Assembly: GCF_030052815.1 (NCBI RefSeq)
Contig: NC_079493.1
Coordinates: 58,199,191-58,263,190 of the forward strand
Source: Hevea brasiliensis
Lineage: Eukaryota; Streptophyta; Magnoliopsida; Malpighiales; Euphorbiaceae
Direction of reading: 5' to 3'
Length of the DNA stretch: 64,000 nt
Positions 46,112-57,954 of this stretch are shown here, in pieces (position 1 is the first letter of the stretch; each line of letters begins with the position of its first letter). The translations under genes and the position numbers were made by a program. Under the pieces are notes generated by a model. That model was not told the origin of the DNA and made no database searches. It saw only the letters and a program-made list of their open reading frames with translations.

Positions 46112-46921
46112 CCATAACTCACTGTAGATTTGGTCAATTGGCCTGAAATTTTTACAGCAACAAGTTAAGACATAGACAAACAACTTTGCTGAAGGAACCT
46201 ACCCCAAAATATGGCCAGAACCCATTCAACCAAGTGACTCAAGTTACTGTTCATGCACTGTAGATATGGTAAATTTCTGCAGAATGCATATCCGGACAGC
46301 TTGGGTTTTTGAGCCATATCTGGAGCTATAAAACTCCAAATGGAGTGATTCAAAAAAGGAAATTCAACTAGACAAAATAAGGAACAACTTTCATGTTTTA
46401 CATTTCTTCAAATTCCAACAGTAACAGTGTCCAATAGAAGAGTGAAGTTGACTCACCAAAACTAAAAAATCTGCTCCTTTGGTTTAATGCTTGGAAATGG
46501 TATTAACACTTAATGCCAACAAGTTTTAAACACCAAATGTGGTATGTTGGGAGTGCCAAAGTCAATGTACACATTTTTATTCTAAAAGTCAACATTTTTG
46601 TTGACCAATGAGGTGAATAGTGACACCAAAACCATAAAATTGGCAATTTTGCCAAAATGACCTAAACTTTGAGAAAGTGACCAAAACTAACAAGTTTTGA
46701 ATACAAAATGTGGTATGTTGGGAGTATTAAAACCAATGTACCTATTGTTTATGCAAAAGTCAACATTTTAGTTGACTAATGAAATGAATAGTGACATGAA
46801 AACTTGAAATTCAAAAATTGTGAAACTTAAAAAAGCAAAATGCCCTAGTATGCCTAATGTGATTGGTTTGGATAGTTTGGCATGCCAATAGGGTATTGTT
46901 TAGCAGTACTACGAAACGAAA

Positions 46922-47025
46922 GGCTTTATGCCTGTATTCATGGCTTTATGCCCGTATTCATGGCTTTTATGCCCGTATGCATGGCTTTTATGCCCGATTA
47001 TGTGATATCATGGCTTTTTAGCCAT
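46922..47025 (+). repeat. GGCTTTATGCC tandem array in X2
   Basis: Four to five imperfect 20-28-bp units, the counterpart of 6909-7010 in X1. Confidence 0.75.
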
Positions 47026-48030
47026 ACTGACTGCATACGTGGTTGACGTTCTACGTCCCATGGTATGATGGCCCGAGGCACCGCGGTGTCCAGTGCCAAC
47101 GACCCGTTATCCATCGATCGTTCAAGATAGGTTACTTGGGCATGGAAAAGTATAACTGTAAATGAACTGATTGTTAAAGAAAATACGAAAATTAAATATC
47201 AGGAATGATTACGATAGAATACAAAGAAACTCAAGATCATGAAGAAAATAATTAACAAAATGCATGAAGAAGTTAATATCATAAAACGTAATTAGCCCTC
47301 GACTAAACACTAAGTTGGTAATTATTCAGTTCTTATGAACACAATGGCTAAGAAATTATGATTTTTATTTGCATATTATTTCTTTCTATTTTATTATTTG
47401 CACCACTAAGCTTTATGCTTAGCGCGTCGCTTTTGCAACGCGTAGGTACTGAAGATTAGATAGAGGGCCCAGTAGACCACAGATTCGGTAAGGCAGTTCA
47501 CAGTTCTGCATAGTGTCTGTGTCACCTCACTGTCTGCAGTGCATTGGTAGGACGCTAGATGTCATTTTGGTATTTTGTAATTGATTTTATTTTCTCATAT
47601 GTATTTGAAACTTATGTAACGTATTTTGATATTCATGTAAATAATGAAAAGTGTGGTTGTAAATAGAAAAGTGAATGTTTATATATGAATTATGCATGGT
47701 ATCATATGAGATGGATGAATGAGAACTGAGATTGAACATTGTTGAGAATTTGATAAATGGAGTTGAGATGATGGAAAATGAATATAGGAAGTGTTTTTCA
47801 CAGGTTCCGAAGAACTGTTTTCTCCATTTTTAGCAGATTCACGGATTTTCTTTAAAATTTCCTAACCTCAAAGAAATAATAATTTCGATAAAATGCTTAA
47901 AATGAATAATATATCACAAGTTATATTCAAAATTATGATAAAAATTAATTAAGATAAAAATAGAGTGCTCGGCTGCTCGAGTGGCATAACTTGCTCTCGG
48001 CTGTAGTCGGGTAAGGGGTGTCACATTTAG

Positions 48031-48042
48031 TGGTATCAGAGC
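48031..48042 (+). promoter_or_regulatory. Primer-binding site of X2
   Basis: TGGTATCAGAGC, five bases (TTTAG) after the LTR end; initiator tRNA-Met complement. It shows that X2 retains a real 5' end of a retrotransposon. Confidence 0.92.
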
Positions 48043-48147
48043 ACGGTTTAGGCGTTTCTGGGCCTAGATTGAGTCCATACCATGCATTGCATTTGTAAGA
48101 GTTGAGGTGACACTAACGCAGATCTGTTTTTCTTTGTTAAATAGGAT

Positions 48148-48338
48148 ATGGACCCTTCATCGCAGAGGGCAGTGGAAGAAGAAGTAGTAAGTCATATCCC
48201 GACTGGGAGTGATATTGGAAATCGGGGAGATCCTGCTCCACCAGTGCAAGAGGTGCCTGTACAACCCCAACAGGCCTTGTTTGAGCAGATGACTGGATTC
48301 TTTCGACAGATGACTGGGGTTATTCCACCACTATCTCA
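48148..48338 (+). pseudogene. X2 gag N-terminus, truncated
   Basis: ATG at 48148, about 105 bp past the PBS. The frame reads MDPSSQRAVEEEVVSHIPTG, a Pro/Gln-rich stretch and FEQMTGFFRQMTGVIPPLSQ. It is then cut by the tRNA-like tail at 48339; the last codons of the open frame (to 48354) come from the tail. It matches the start of W gag. Everything downstream (capsid core, pol) is absent. Confidence 0.82.
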
Positions 48339-48539
48339 GCAGCTCAATTGGTAAGAGGCGAAGCAAATCCGTGAGGTGATATGGGTTCGAATCCTTGCTC
48401 TGCAGGGCGAAGGGATTGAACTCCACCAAAGCGGACAGTACCGATTTGAGTTGCATCGCCAGCCTCTAGAGGGGTACGCCGGCAAGATGGCCACCCATAG
48501 AGGGGCTTGAGCTGGGGCCCACTAAGCCGGGGTGTGACA
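48339..48539 (+). repeat. tRNA-derived, SINE-like tail unit of X2
   Basis: 201 bp from GCAGCTCAATTG to GGGGTGTGACA; B box GGTTCGAATCC at 48384-48394. The length is the same as in the X1 unit (8222-8422), with about six differences. The left junction is at the same base as in X1 although the sequences to the left differ (gag here, LTR spacer there). Confidence 0.68.
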
Positions 48540-49306
48540 GATCCATCTAGTCAACCTATACCCGCTGATGAAACATCTACAGCTGTTCCTCGTAGAACAA
48601 CCAGGGTATCTCACCCACCAGTGAGATATGGTTTTCTTTATGAAGAAGAACAAGAGTTGTCTACTCATGAAGAAGTAGATCATGGAGATGATCCACTTAC
48701 CTATGAAGAAGCTATATCAGATATAGACTCTTCAAAATGCATTGATGCTATGAAATCCGAGATTGATTCCATGTACAAGAATCAAGTTTGGGATCTTGTT
48801 GACCCACCTGAAGCTATTGTACCTATAGGGAACAAATGGGTTTTCAAGAAGAAAATTGGTTCTGATGGAAAGGTAGAGACCTATAAGGCAAGGCTAGTAG
48901 CGAAAGGGTTTCGCCAAAGACAAGGAATCGACTATGAGGAGACTTTCTCGCCTGTTGCCATGCTTAAATTAATTAGGATTTTATTAGCAATAGCTGCATA
49001 CTATGATTATGAGATTTGGCAGATGGATGTCAAAACAACATTTCTCAATGGATACATTGAAGAAAACATTTTCATGGAACAACCTAGGGGTTTTGAATCC
49101 CAAGATGGTTCCAAGGTATGCAAGCTAAAGCGATCCATTTATGGGTTGAAACAAGCTTCGAGGAGTTGGAACATCCGTTTTGATGAAGCCATTAAATCCT
49201 TTGGTTTTATAAAAAATGAGGATGAGCCATGTGTATATAAGAAGGTTAGTGACAGTGCTATCACTTTCCTTGTCTTATATGTGGATGACATACTGTTGAT
49301 GGGTAA
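48540..49306 (+). pseudogene. Copia reverse transcriptase, 5' part
   Basis: Resumes with the duplicated GATCC. A Thr/Arg/acid-rich spacer leads to RT: YEEAISDIDSSKCIDAMKSE, NKWVFKKKIGSDGKVETYKA, RLVAKGFRQRQGIDYEETFSP, QMDVKTTFLNGYIEENIFM, IYGLKQASRSWN and the catalytic YVDDILL. The frame is open from 48507 but its first codons are in the X2 tail. It ends at 49306 (LLMGN) where X5 begins; the rest of RT and RNase H are missing. Confidence 0.93.
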
Positions 49307-52300
49307 TGTGACACCCCTTACCCGACTACAGTGTAGCCGAGCAAGTTATGCCACTCAGTGTGCCGAGCACTCTATTTTATCTTAATTCATTTTTATTCTT
49401 CCTTTTGAATATAACTTGTGAAATATAATTTATTTAAGGTTCCGAAAATTTTAAAGAAAATCCGGCGGAGTACCGGCTAAAAATGGAGAAAACAGTTCTT
49501 CGGAACCTGTGAAAAACACTTCCTATATTCTTATTCATTCATCTCAACTCCATTTATCAAAATCTCAATATTTTTCAGTTCACATTCATTTCTCAATCAT
49601 TCATTTCATGTGATAATCATATATATATCACAGATAAACATTCACTTTTTCATTTACAAACACAATTCTCATTATTTACATGAGCATCAAATTACATTTC
49701 ATAAGTTCATTTACACATGAGAAAATAAGATCAATTACAAAATACCAAAATGACACCTAGTGTCCTACCAATGCATCAGAGTCTTTGTGAGGTGACACGG
49801 ACACTATGCAGAACTGCAGGATGGACTTACCCAATCTGTGGTCTACTGGCTCTCGATCAGTATCTTCAGTACCTACGCGTTGCAAAGCGACGCGCTAAGC
49901 ATAAAGCTTAGTGGTGCAAATAATAAAATAGAAAGAAATAATATGCAAATAAAAATCATAATTTCTTAGCCATTGTGTTCATAAGAACTGAATAATTACC
50001 AACTTAATGTTTAGTCGAGGGCTAATTACGTTTTATGATATTAACTTCTTCATGCATTTTGTTTATTTATTTTCTTCATGATCTTGAGTTTCTTTGTATT
50101 CTATCATAATCATTTCTGATATTTAATTTTCGTATTTTCTTTAACAATCAGTTCAATTACAGTTATACTTTTCTATGCCCAAGTAACCTATACAAATTGA
50201 CCGGACTGGATAAACGGGTAAACTAGCACTGGGTACCAGGTACCTCGGGCCGTCACACCATCGGTCACAATGTGTCTCCCGGTGTGCAAACAGAATGGCT
50301 AATAAGCCATATAAGCAATAAGGCATAAAGCTAAGTAAAACATCATAATCAGTATAGCCATAGGCTATCACATCACAGAATGGCAATGAAGCCATACATC
50401 ATATGCAGTACTGCTATCAGAACCCTATTGGCATGCCAACCTATCCAAACCAATCACATTAGGCCTACTAGGGCATTTGATACTTTTGAATTCTTCAATT
50501 TTTGAATTTCAAGTTTTTATGTCACTATTCACTTCAATAGTCAACAAAAAGTTGACTTTTGCATAGATCATAGGTGCATTGGTTTTAACACTCCCAATGT
50601 ACCACATTTTATATTTAAAACTTGTTGGTTTTGGTCACTTTCTCAAAGCTTAGGTCATTTTGGCAAAATTGCCAATTTTCGGTTTTGGTGCTCCGAAGTT
50701 GCACTGTTTCATTGGTCGATTTACTGTTGGAATTTGACAAAACTTCCTTCATAGAAAATGTTCCTTATTTTGCCTAGTTGAATTTCTTTTTTTGAATCAC
50801 TCCATTTGGAGTTTTGTAGCTCAAGTTATGGCCAAAATAAGTTTCTTGCTCACGATAATCGCTCCTCACGAGATTTTGGGTTTTGGCAGATTTTGGTCCA
50901 ATTTTGGTCAGTAACTTGACCAAGTTAAGTTCATAATTTGGTCTAACTTTCTTCATATGAAATGTTCTACTATGCCTTAGGTTTCCATCGGTTCAAGAAT
51001 CGCCTAAATCCGAGTTTTCTAGAGAGATTTATAGCCATCCAAACATTACTGCTCAAATCAAAATCTGCAGAGTTGCAGGTTTGAGCAGTGACTGTGACTG
51101 CCATTTGGGTTAGGTTCTGGTCATAATTTGGGGTGGGTTTCTTCATGAAAGTTGTTTTTCTATGTCTTAACTTGTTGCTGTAAAAATTTCAGGTCAATTG
51201 ACCAAATCTACAGTGAGTTATGGCCAAATGAACAGTTACTATTCATTTGGTCATTCTGCAGGGGCTATTTGCAGGGTATCCGGATTGGGGCCAACTTTTG
51301 GTCCACTTGCTTTGGTCTTTTGGGCATGGTTTCTTCAGCAAAAATGTGCCATTATAAGTCTAGTTTCATGTCCAATTGGCCAAACACCAATTGGACTAAC
51401 ACAGCCAAAGTTATGGCTGTGTAAGTGGACTGAATTTTCAGTCCCTCTGCTGCTGTCCTAGGGCAGCCTACATCTTCACTTTGCAATCCTATTTTTCAGT
51501 CCAATTCATGGTCAACATACCTAAAATGGTCACTAATTGACCACTAAAATGTCCATTACTCAATTCAAATGCCAAGTCCAATTTTCACCCTTAAAACCCT
51601 AATTTCTCATTGCAATTCACCCATACACCTTAGTGACACACTTCCATTCATTATATATGTGTTTATACACTTTAAACATAAACTCTAATTCATTCTAAGT
51701 CCATCATCAACTCTCAATCCTATTCCTTCCTTAGGGCAGCTGAAATCCATGGTATGTATACACATGAATTTAGTCCATTTAACTTACAATTTCATACTAA
51801 ATTCAAGTCCTTAACATGGAAATAAAGGAATATTAGCATAAGTAAGCACTAACCTTGAATAGGGCAGAATTTCCCAACTCAAAACTTCACTTTCTTTCCT
51901 CTTCTTGGCTGCCAAACACTCTCCCAAGATGAGTGGACAAATTTTAATGAAAAGAAGAAGAGATTTTATGGTGGGAAGTGAAGGGAATCAAGCTTGAAAC
52001 AAGAGCTTCAATGGAGGGAGAGGGGAAGATGGGTTTCACGTCTTGAGGAAGAAGAAGAAGAAAAGGATGACCAGAATTTTTGGTCTTCTTTGACTCTTTT
52101 AAGTGTTTTAATAAAGCTTATTAACTTGTGATTGGTTGGGAGTAAGTGAGTGACATCATGTGATGTCATTATTTGCATTATTTTGATTTTTCTTTGCTTT
52201 TCTTTCCCACCACATTTCAATTTAATTTTTAGCAATATTTATTCATATTTTGAGTCATAATAATTATTTACTTAACTGGACAAGTCGGCCAAAAATCACC

Positions 52301-52710
52301 TCTGAAGGCGAAATGACCAAAATGCCCTCCGTTTGGCTTAACGGGTCAAAATTGTCTGTACCGATTGAAAAATTTTTCTAAATATTTTCTTAGCATTCTA
52401 ATGCCATAGGAACCTCAATGACCCTTCTCTGGAGTCCCAAAAATTATTTTATAATTTTTCCCCCGAGTCTAGGGCTCCTCGTTGCGAGAACCGCAACTTC
52501 CCTCCGGTTACCCATCGCTTGGGCACCAGCTCATTTAACTTGGTTGTATTTTATTTCTAAAATTTTTACTAAATTTTTCTTATTAATATTTGAGTAAATT
52601 TTACTTCCTGACTTTAGATTAAATATTTTTCCGGACGTTCTAGCTATCCGGACCGACACCGGTCACTGGAACAGTAGAATGTACGGAGTTGCTACCGGGA
52701 GGGTGTTACA
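49307..52710 (-). repeat. X5: complete gypsy LTR, inverted relative to X2, without matching TSD
   Basis: A 3404-bp LTR reading on the minus strand from TGTAACACCCTCCCGG (52710) to GGGTAAGGGGTGTCACA (49307). It is almost the same length as the X2 LTR and closely similar in sequence. Left flank GGTAA is copia; right flank CTAAT is the inside of another LTR (Q). The flanks do not match, so it is not a simple solo-LTR insertion. It carries the palindrome at 51224-51250 (one mismatch). No coding content. Confidence 0.88.
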
Positions 52711-54636
52711 CTAATACTGCCAACATACCACATTTTGCATTCTAAAGTTGTTGGTATTGGTTGCCAATACCATTTCTAAGCTTAGTGCTAGTTGTTCAAA
52801 ATTTTCAAATTTCAAGCCTTATGTTTACTGTTCCATTGGTCATTTTTACAGTAGAAATTTGGAAAAATTGTCTGCATGAAAGTTGTTCCTTATTTTGTCT
52901 ATTTACATTTCCTTTTTTGAATCACTCCATTTGGAGTTTTGTAGCTCAAGTTATGGCCTAAAAATCATAACTGGCCAGATTGGACAGAATCCAAAATTCT
53001 GGGCAAAACTGGTTCTACCAGATTTGGTAATCTAAGTTTGGTTGGCAATTTGACTAGGTTATGTTCAAAATTTGGATTTGTGTTCTTCATGAAAGTTGTA
53101 GTTCTATGTCTCAGCTTTCTTCTGGATAAATTCCAGGTCAATTGGACCTTTCTACACTGTGTTATGATAAATGAATAAATACTGTTCATTTGGTCATTTT
53201 GCCCAGGCAGAATGCAGGTCACCTGGATTAGGGCAATTTTTAGGTCAACTTGGTTTGGTTTTCTGAGCAAAGTTTCTATACTAAAGTTGTGCCATTATGA
53301 GTTTAGTTTTATTTCCAATTTGCCTTGTATCAATTGAACCTCTATAACTCCGTTTATAACTGCCAAAACCTGCTGGACTCATGCTAAGTCTTGCAGGTCA
53401 GCCACACTCAATTGCCAAGCCTCAACTCACTTCATTTTCTCATCATACACAGCCAAATGGTCACTAATTGACCATTTAAACTTTCATTCACCAACACATG
53501 AGCAAAACCCTAGGTTTTGCCCAAACCCTAACTCCATCAACTTCAATTGTTCATATACATGCAAGCAATGAATTAAGACATCTAATTCATATTCAATGGT
53601 AGCCATGGACAATTATAAATTAATCTAATCAATGAAATCCTAACATACTCTAAGGCTGCCAAAATTTTGAAGAGTGCATACTTATAGTTTTCTTTCCAAT
53701 TCCTTGCAATTTTTTAAGCTTAATCAAGTCCTTAAACATATATTGAAAGAAAAGAAGAGAGATTGGTCACTAACCTTTTGAGCAGAATTTTTCCACTCAA
53801 AATTCCTTCACTTTCTTTGGCTTTCTTGGCAGCCAAACACTTGCTCAAGATGTAGAGACAAATTTTATTGAAGTGGACTTAGGGTTTCAAGTGAGATTTG
53901 GGTGGGTTATAAAGCTTGGATAAGCTTTAATGGTGGTAAGGGTTAGGAGGGCTACGGATGGAAGAAGAAAGGAAAATGAAATCGGATTTTTTTTTCTTTC
54001 ATTTCTGCCCATTTAACTCATTTTAAGTGAGTTTTAGCCATGTGTCACCATGTGATTGGGTGGAGGCACACTAATGACATCATGTGATGTCATAATTTCT
54101 TATTTAATTCATTTTCTTTTTTTTTTATTTTCTACTCAATTTCAATTTAATTTGTAGCAATATTTATTCATATTTTATGTCATAATAATTATTTACTTAA
54201 CTGGACAAGTCGGCCAAAAATCATCTCTGAAGACAAAATGACTAAAATGCTTTCCGTTTGGCTTATTGAGCCAAAATCGTCTGTACCGATTGAAAAATTT
54301 TTGTAAGCATTTTCTTGGCATTCTAATGCCATAGGAACCTCAATGACCCTTCTCTGGAGTCTCAAAAATTATTTTATGAATTTTTCCCCGGGTCTAGGCC
54401 TCCTAGTTGCAAGTACTACAATTTCCCACTGGGTTACCCATCGCTAGAGCACTGGCTCATTTAACTTGGTTGCATATTATTTCTAAAATTTTTCCTAAAT
54501 TTTTCTTATTAATATTTGAGTTTAGTATGGTTTCTCACTTTATTTTAAATATTCTTCCAAATGTTCTAGCTGTCTGGATCCACACCAGTCACCAGAACAG
54601 TAGAATGCACAGAGTTGCTACAAGGAGGGTGTTACA
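52711..54636 (-). repeat. Partial LTR Q
   Basis: The first ~1.9 kb of a gypsy LTR on the minus strand, opening TGTAACACCCTCCTTG at 54636 and breaking off at CTAATACTGCC against X5. The block order is that of X1 and X5. No coding content. Confidence 0.82.
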
Positions 54637-57036
54637 ATAGCCGAGTAAGATATACCACACCGTGTACCGCAACACCCTATTTTATTTCAATTATTTTTAT
54701 TTTTTTCCTTATTTATTTTTTTTTTCATAGTTATGAAGTACAATTTGTGAGATATCATTCATTTAAGTCATTTATTGAAACATAAATTCATTTGAGGTTC
54801 CGCAAATTTTATAAAAAATCCGGCAGAGTACCGGCTAAAAACGGAGAAAACAATTCTTCGGAACCTGTGAAAAACACTTCCAATATATTTTCAATCATTC
54901 CCAAACTTCATTTCATCAATAAAGTCTCAATATTTTTCAACAACAATTCCATTTCTCATCATTCATTCCTCATGATATTCATATACAAATCATAAATAAA
55001 TACTCAATTTTCCATTCATAAACACAATTTTCACTATTTACCTTAATACCAAAATACATTACATAAGTCTCAATTACACATGAGAAAATAAAAGTTAATT
55101 TCAAAATACCCAAAATAAAACCTAGTGTCCTACCAATGCATTAATAACGGTAAGGTGACATAGACACTATGCAGAGCTACAGAAGGTCTCACCCAGTCTA
55201 TGGTCTACTGGGCTGTCTATCGGTCTCTCCAGAACCTACGCGTGGCAAAAAGCAACGTGCTATGTAATAATGCTTAGTGGTGCCAATAATAGAATAAAAA
55301 GAAATAATAGAAAATAAATATGTGGTGCATGTTCTGATGTCTTATGCAAACAATTTTTCGATCATTATTGGTAATATTATTTTTTATGTACTTGTTATAT
55401 TATTAATTTCATTAAATTTATTCACTTTCATTTTTGGTTGCCCAAGTAACCTACACTGGATGATTGGACTAGATAAACATGTAAACTGACACTAGGTATC
55501 TAGTACCTCGGGCCGTCACACCATCGATCACATTTGCATCTCCCGGTGTGCAACCGAACAGCTAATAAGTTGTAATAACATTAGGCATAAGGCCAAGTAT
55601 CAACACAATGTCAGAATGGCTAAAAGCCATAAAATCACAAAATGGCATAATGCCATATGCAGTACTGCTAACCGAATCCTATTGGCATGCCAACCTATCC
55701 AAACCAATCTTGCTAGGTGTACTAGGGCATGTTACAGTTTTAAATTTCATAATTCTTAAAATTGAAGTTTAAGTGTTATTATTCATTTCATTAGTCAGAT
55801 ACAATGTTGACTTTTGCATAGATAATAGGTACATTGGTTCTAATACTCCCAACATACCACATTTTGCATTCTAAAATTGTTGGTATTGGTTGCCAATACT
55901 ATTTCTAAGCTTAGTGTTAGTTATTCAAAATTTTCAGATTTCAAGCCTCATATTTATTATTCCATTGGTCATTTATACAGTAGAAATTTGAGAAAACTGT
56001 CTTCATGAAAGTTGTTCCTAATTTTGTCTAGTTACATTTCCTTTTTTGAATCACTCCATTTGGAGTTTTGTAACTCAAGTTATGGCCTAAATACCATAAC
56101 TGGCCGGATTGGACAGAATCCAAAATTCTGGGCAAAACTGGTTATGCTAGATTTGGTAACCTAAGTTTGTTTGGCAATTTGACTAGGTTATGATCAGAAT
56201 TTGGATTTGTGTTCTTCATGAAAGTTATAGGTCTATGTCTTAGATTTCTGCTGGTAAAATTTTAGGTCAATTGGACGTCTCTACACTGAGTTATGATCAA
56301 ATGAATAGACACTATTTATTTGGCCATTTTGTCCAGGCAGAATGCAAGTCACCCGGATTAGGGCAATTTTTAGGCTAACTTGGTTTGGTTTTCTGGGCAG
56401 GGTTTCTTCACCAAAGTGGTGCCATTATGTGTCTAGTTTCATGTCCAATTGGCCTTGCACCAATTGAACCTCTACAACTCCATTTATAACTGCCCAAACC
56501 TACTAGACTCATGCTCAGTCTTGCAGGTCAGCCAAGGCAGCTCACCTATACAAAAATGCCAAGCCTCAGCTCACTTCATTTCCTCATCATACACATTCAA
56601 ATGGTTACTAATTGACCATTACAAGGTTAATGAACCATCACATGAGCAAACCCTAATGTTCTTCAAGTGTCCATATTTTCAAGGTTCATTCATGCATCAC
56701 ACTTGCATTTCACTTATTCTTACATGTTCAATCACTCATCTCATGGTATGGGCAGCTCATAAACACTTTACTTCAAGTAAATTCATCAAATACTAATCAT
56801 CCCTAGGCTGCCCAAATTGTAGGGATGAATATGCATAAGTTTTATTTTATTTTTCTTACACTTTTCCACTTATCTCATGCCAATAAACATGAATTAAGTA
56901 AAAGAGATAGGAGATTGGACACTAACCTCTTTGAGCAGAATTTCTAGGTAACAAAACTTCAATCCGTTCTCTTCTTTTTGCTACAAATAGCTTCTCCAAG
57001 ATGTGGGAATGATTTTTAGTGAAGTGAGTTTAGGGT
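54637..57036 (-). repeat. Partial LTR P
   Basis: About 2.4 kb of a similar LTR on the minus strand. Its 3' terminus lacks about 26 bp (the CTACAGT...GGTGTCACA end) and is joined directly to the start of Q. Its 5' part is interrupted at 57036 by the S LTR. It has the TTCGGAACCTGTGAAAAACAC and CACTAAG-type blocks of the family. No coding content. Confidence 0.8.
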
Positions 57037-57882
57037 TGTCACACCCTTCCTCTCTGTAAGGCATAACATGATCCCATAGTATACTTAATGAATTACCAAA
57101 CTTCATATACTGATAACCCATTAAATACACTACAAGGGATTTTAAACCTTTTCTTACTTCTTTACAAAGCAGTGAGTACTATTTACAGGTGTTAAAAAAA
57201 TATTTTTTAACTGAAATGACACCAGATAATACATTTGAAGTATTAATAATTTTTGTAAAAACTTTGATAGAGTGCCATCTATATTTTGAATAAAAAAGTT
57301 CTTCAGAAACCTGTAAAAAGCACTTCCAATATTTTTCTCAATCCCAAACTCCAATATCCAATCAACACAATAAGTTTCTTAACATTTGCCAACTCAAATT
57401 CATAATAATTTTCTAGTGTTTTCAAAAGCTGAGATAAAAGAAATATATCACAATATTTACAAGCCAAAATAATTTACAAATTTAATTTATAACTTCAATG
57501 TACAATTTTAATTTACAACTACTCAAAACCAAAAACACTATGTACATACAGTGAACATACATTACAATACAAAATGCAAAATATTGTATACTTAGTATAC
57601 CCGATGATCTCTCAGTGTAGCCCTAGCAGCCTAGTCTGCTGCCCTGTCAGTCTATCTACCTGAAACAGCAATGAAAAGCTATCGCTGAGCCAATGTCTCA
57701 GTGGTGCACAACATTAACCAAATACAACTTTAAATCACAAATCATAAGTCATATAAATAGTGGACACTTAAAACCATAGTTAAATTCAAAGACAGTGAAT
57801 GTCATAAAAATTTAAACTCCATTTCACAATATTACAATAAATATCAATAAATCACACACAAAGCTTAATCATGTTGCTAAAG

Positions 57883-57954
57883 TTCAATTCATCCCAAAAG
57901 TCAATGGCTAGCGAGGAATTCAATTCATCCCAAAAGCCGATGGCTAGTGAGGAA
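57883..57954. repeat. 36-bp tandem duplication in R
   Basis: Two units starting TTCAATTCATCCCAAAAG and ending GAGGAA, differing at about three positions; a degenerate third copy lies near 58042-58077. Confidence 0.85.

Larger units (their letters stand above)
44626..48025 (+). repeat. LTR of X2
   Basis: A 3400-bp LTR from TGTAACATCCTCCCGG to GGTAAGGGGTGTCACA, followed by TTTAG and the PBS, so it is a true 5' LTR. It carries the 27-bp perfect palindrome (46085-46111) and the GGCTTTATGCC array (46922-47025). About 1.3 kb downstream lies its inverted relative X5. No coding content. Confidence 0.9.
44626..48539 (+). mobile_element. X2: composite element, gypsy LTR + PBS + gag start + tRNA-like tail
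   Basis: Starts TGTAACATCC, ends GGGGTGTGACA, and is flanked by perfect duplications GATCC (44621-44625, 48540-48544). The copia frame is continuous across it once one GATCC is removed. It contains a 3400-bp LTR, the PBS, about 190 bp of gag and then a 201-bp tail. There is no second LTR: the right end is the tail, the same one as in X1 (8222-8422). Confidence 0.85.
38489..49306 (+). mobile_element. Ty1/copia element, plus strand, 3' end lost
   Basis: 5' LTR 38489-40593, PBS 40596-40608, a long leader with repeats, gag from 42384, protease, integrase, X2 insertion (44626-48539), then RT to 49306, where LTR X5 begins. The order gag-PR-IN-RT is diagnostic for copia. RNase H and the 3' LTR are missing; the break falls exactly at the X5 terminus just after the YVDD motif. 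Confidence 0.93.
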
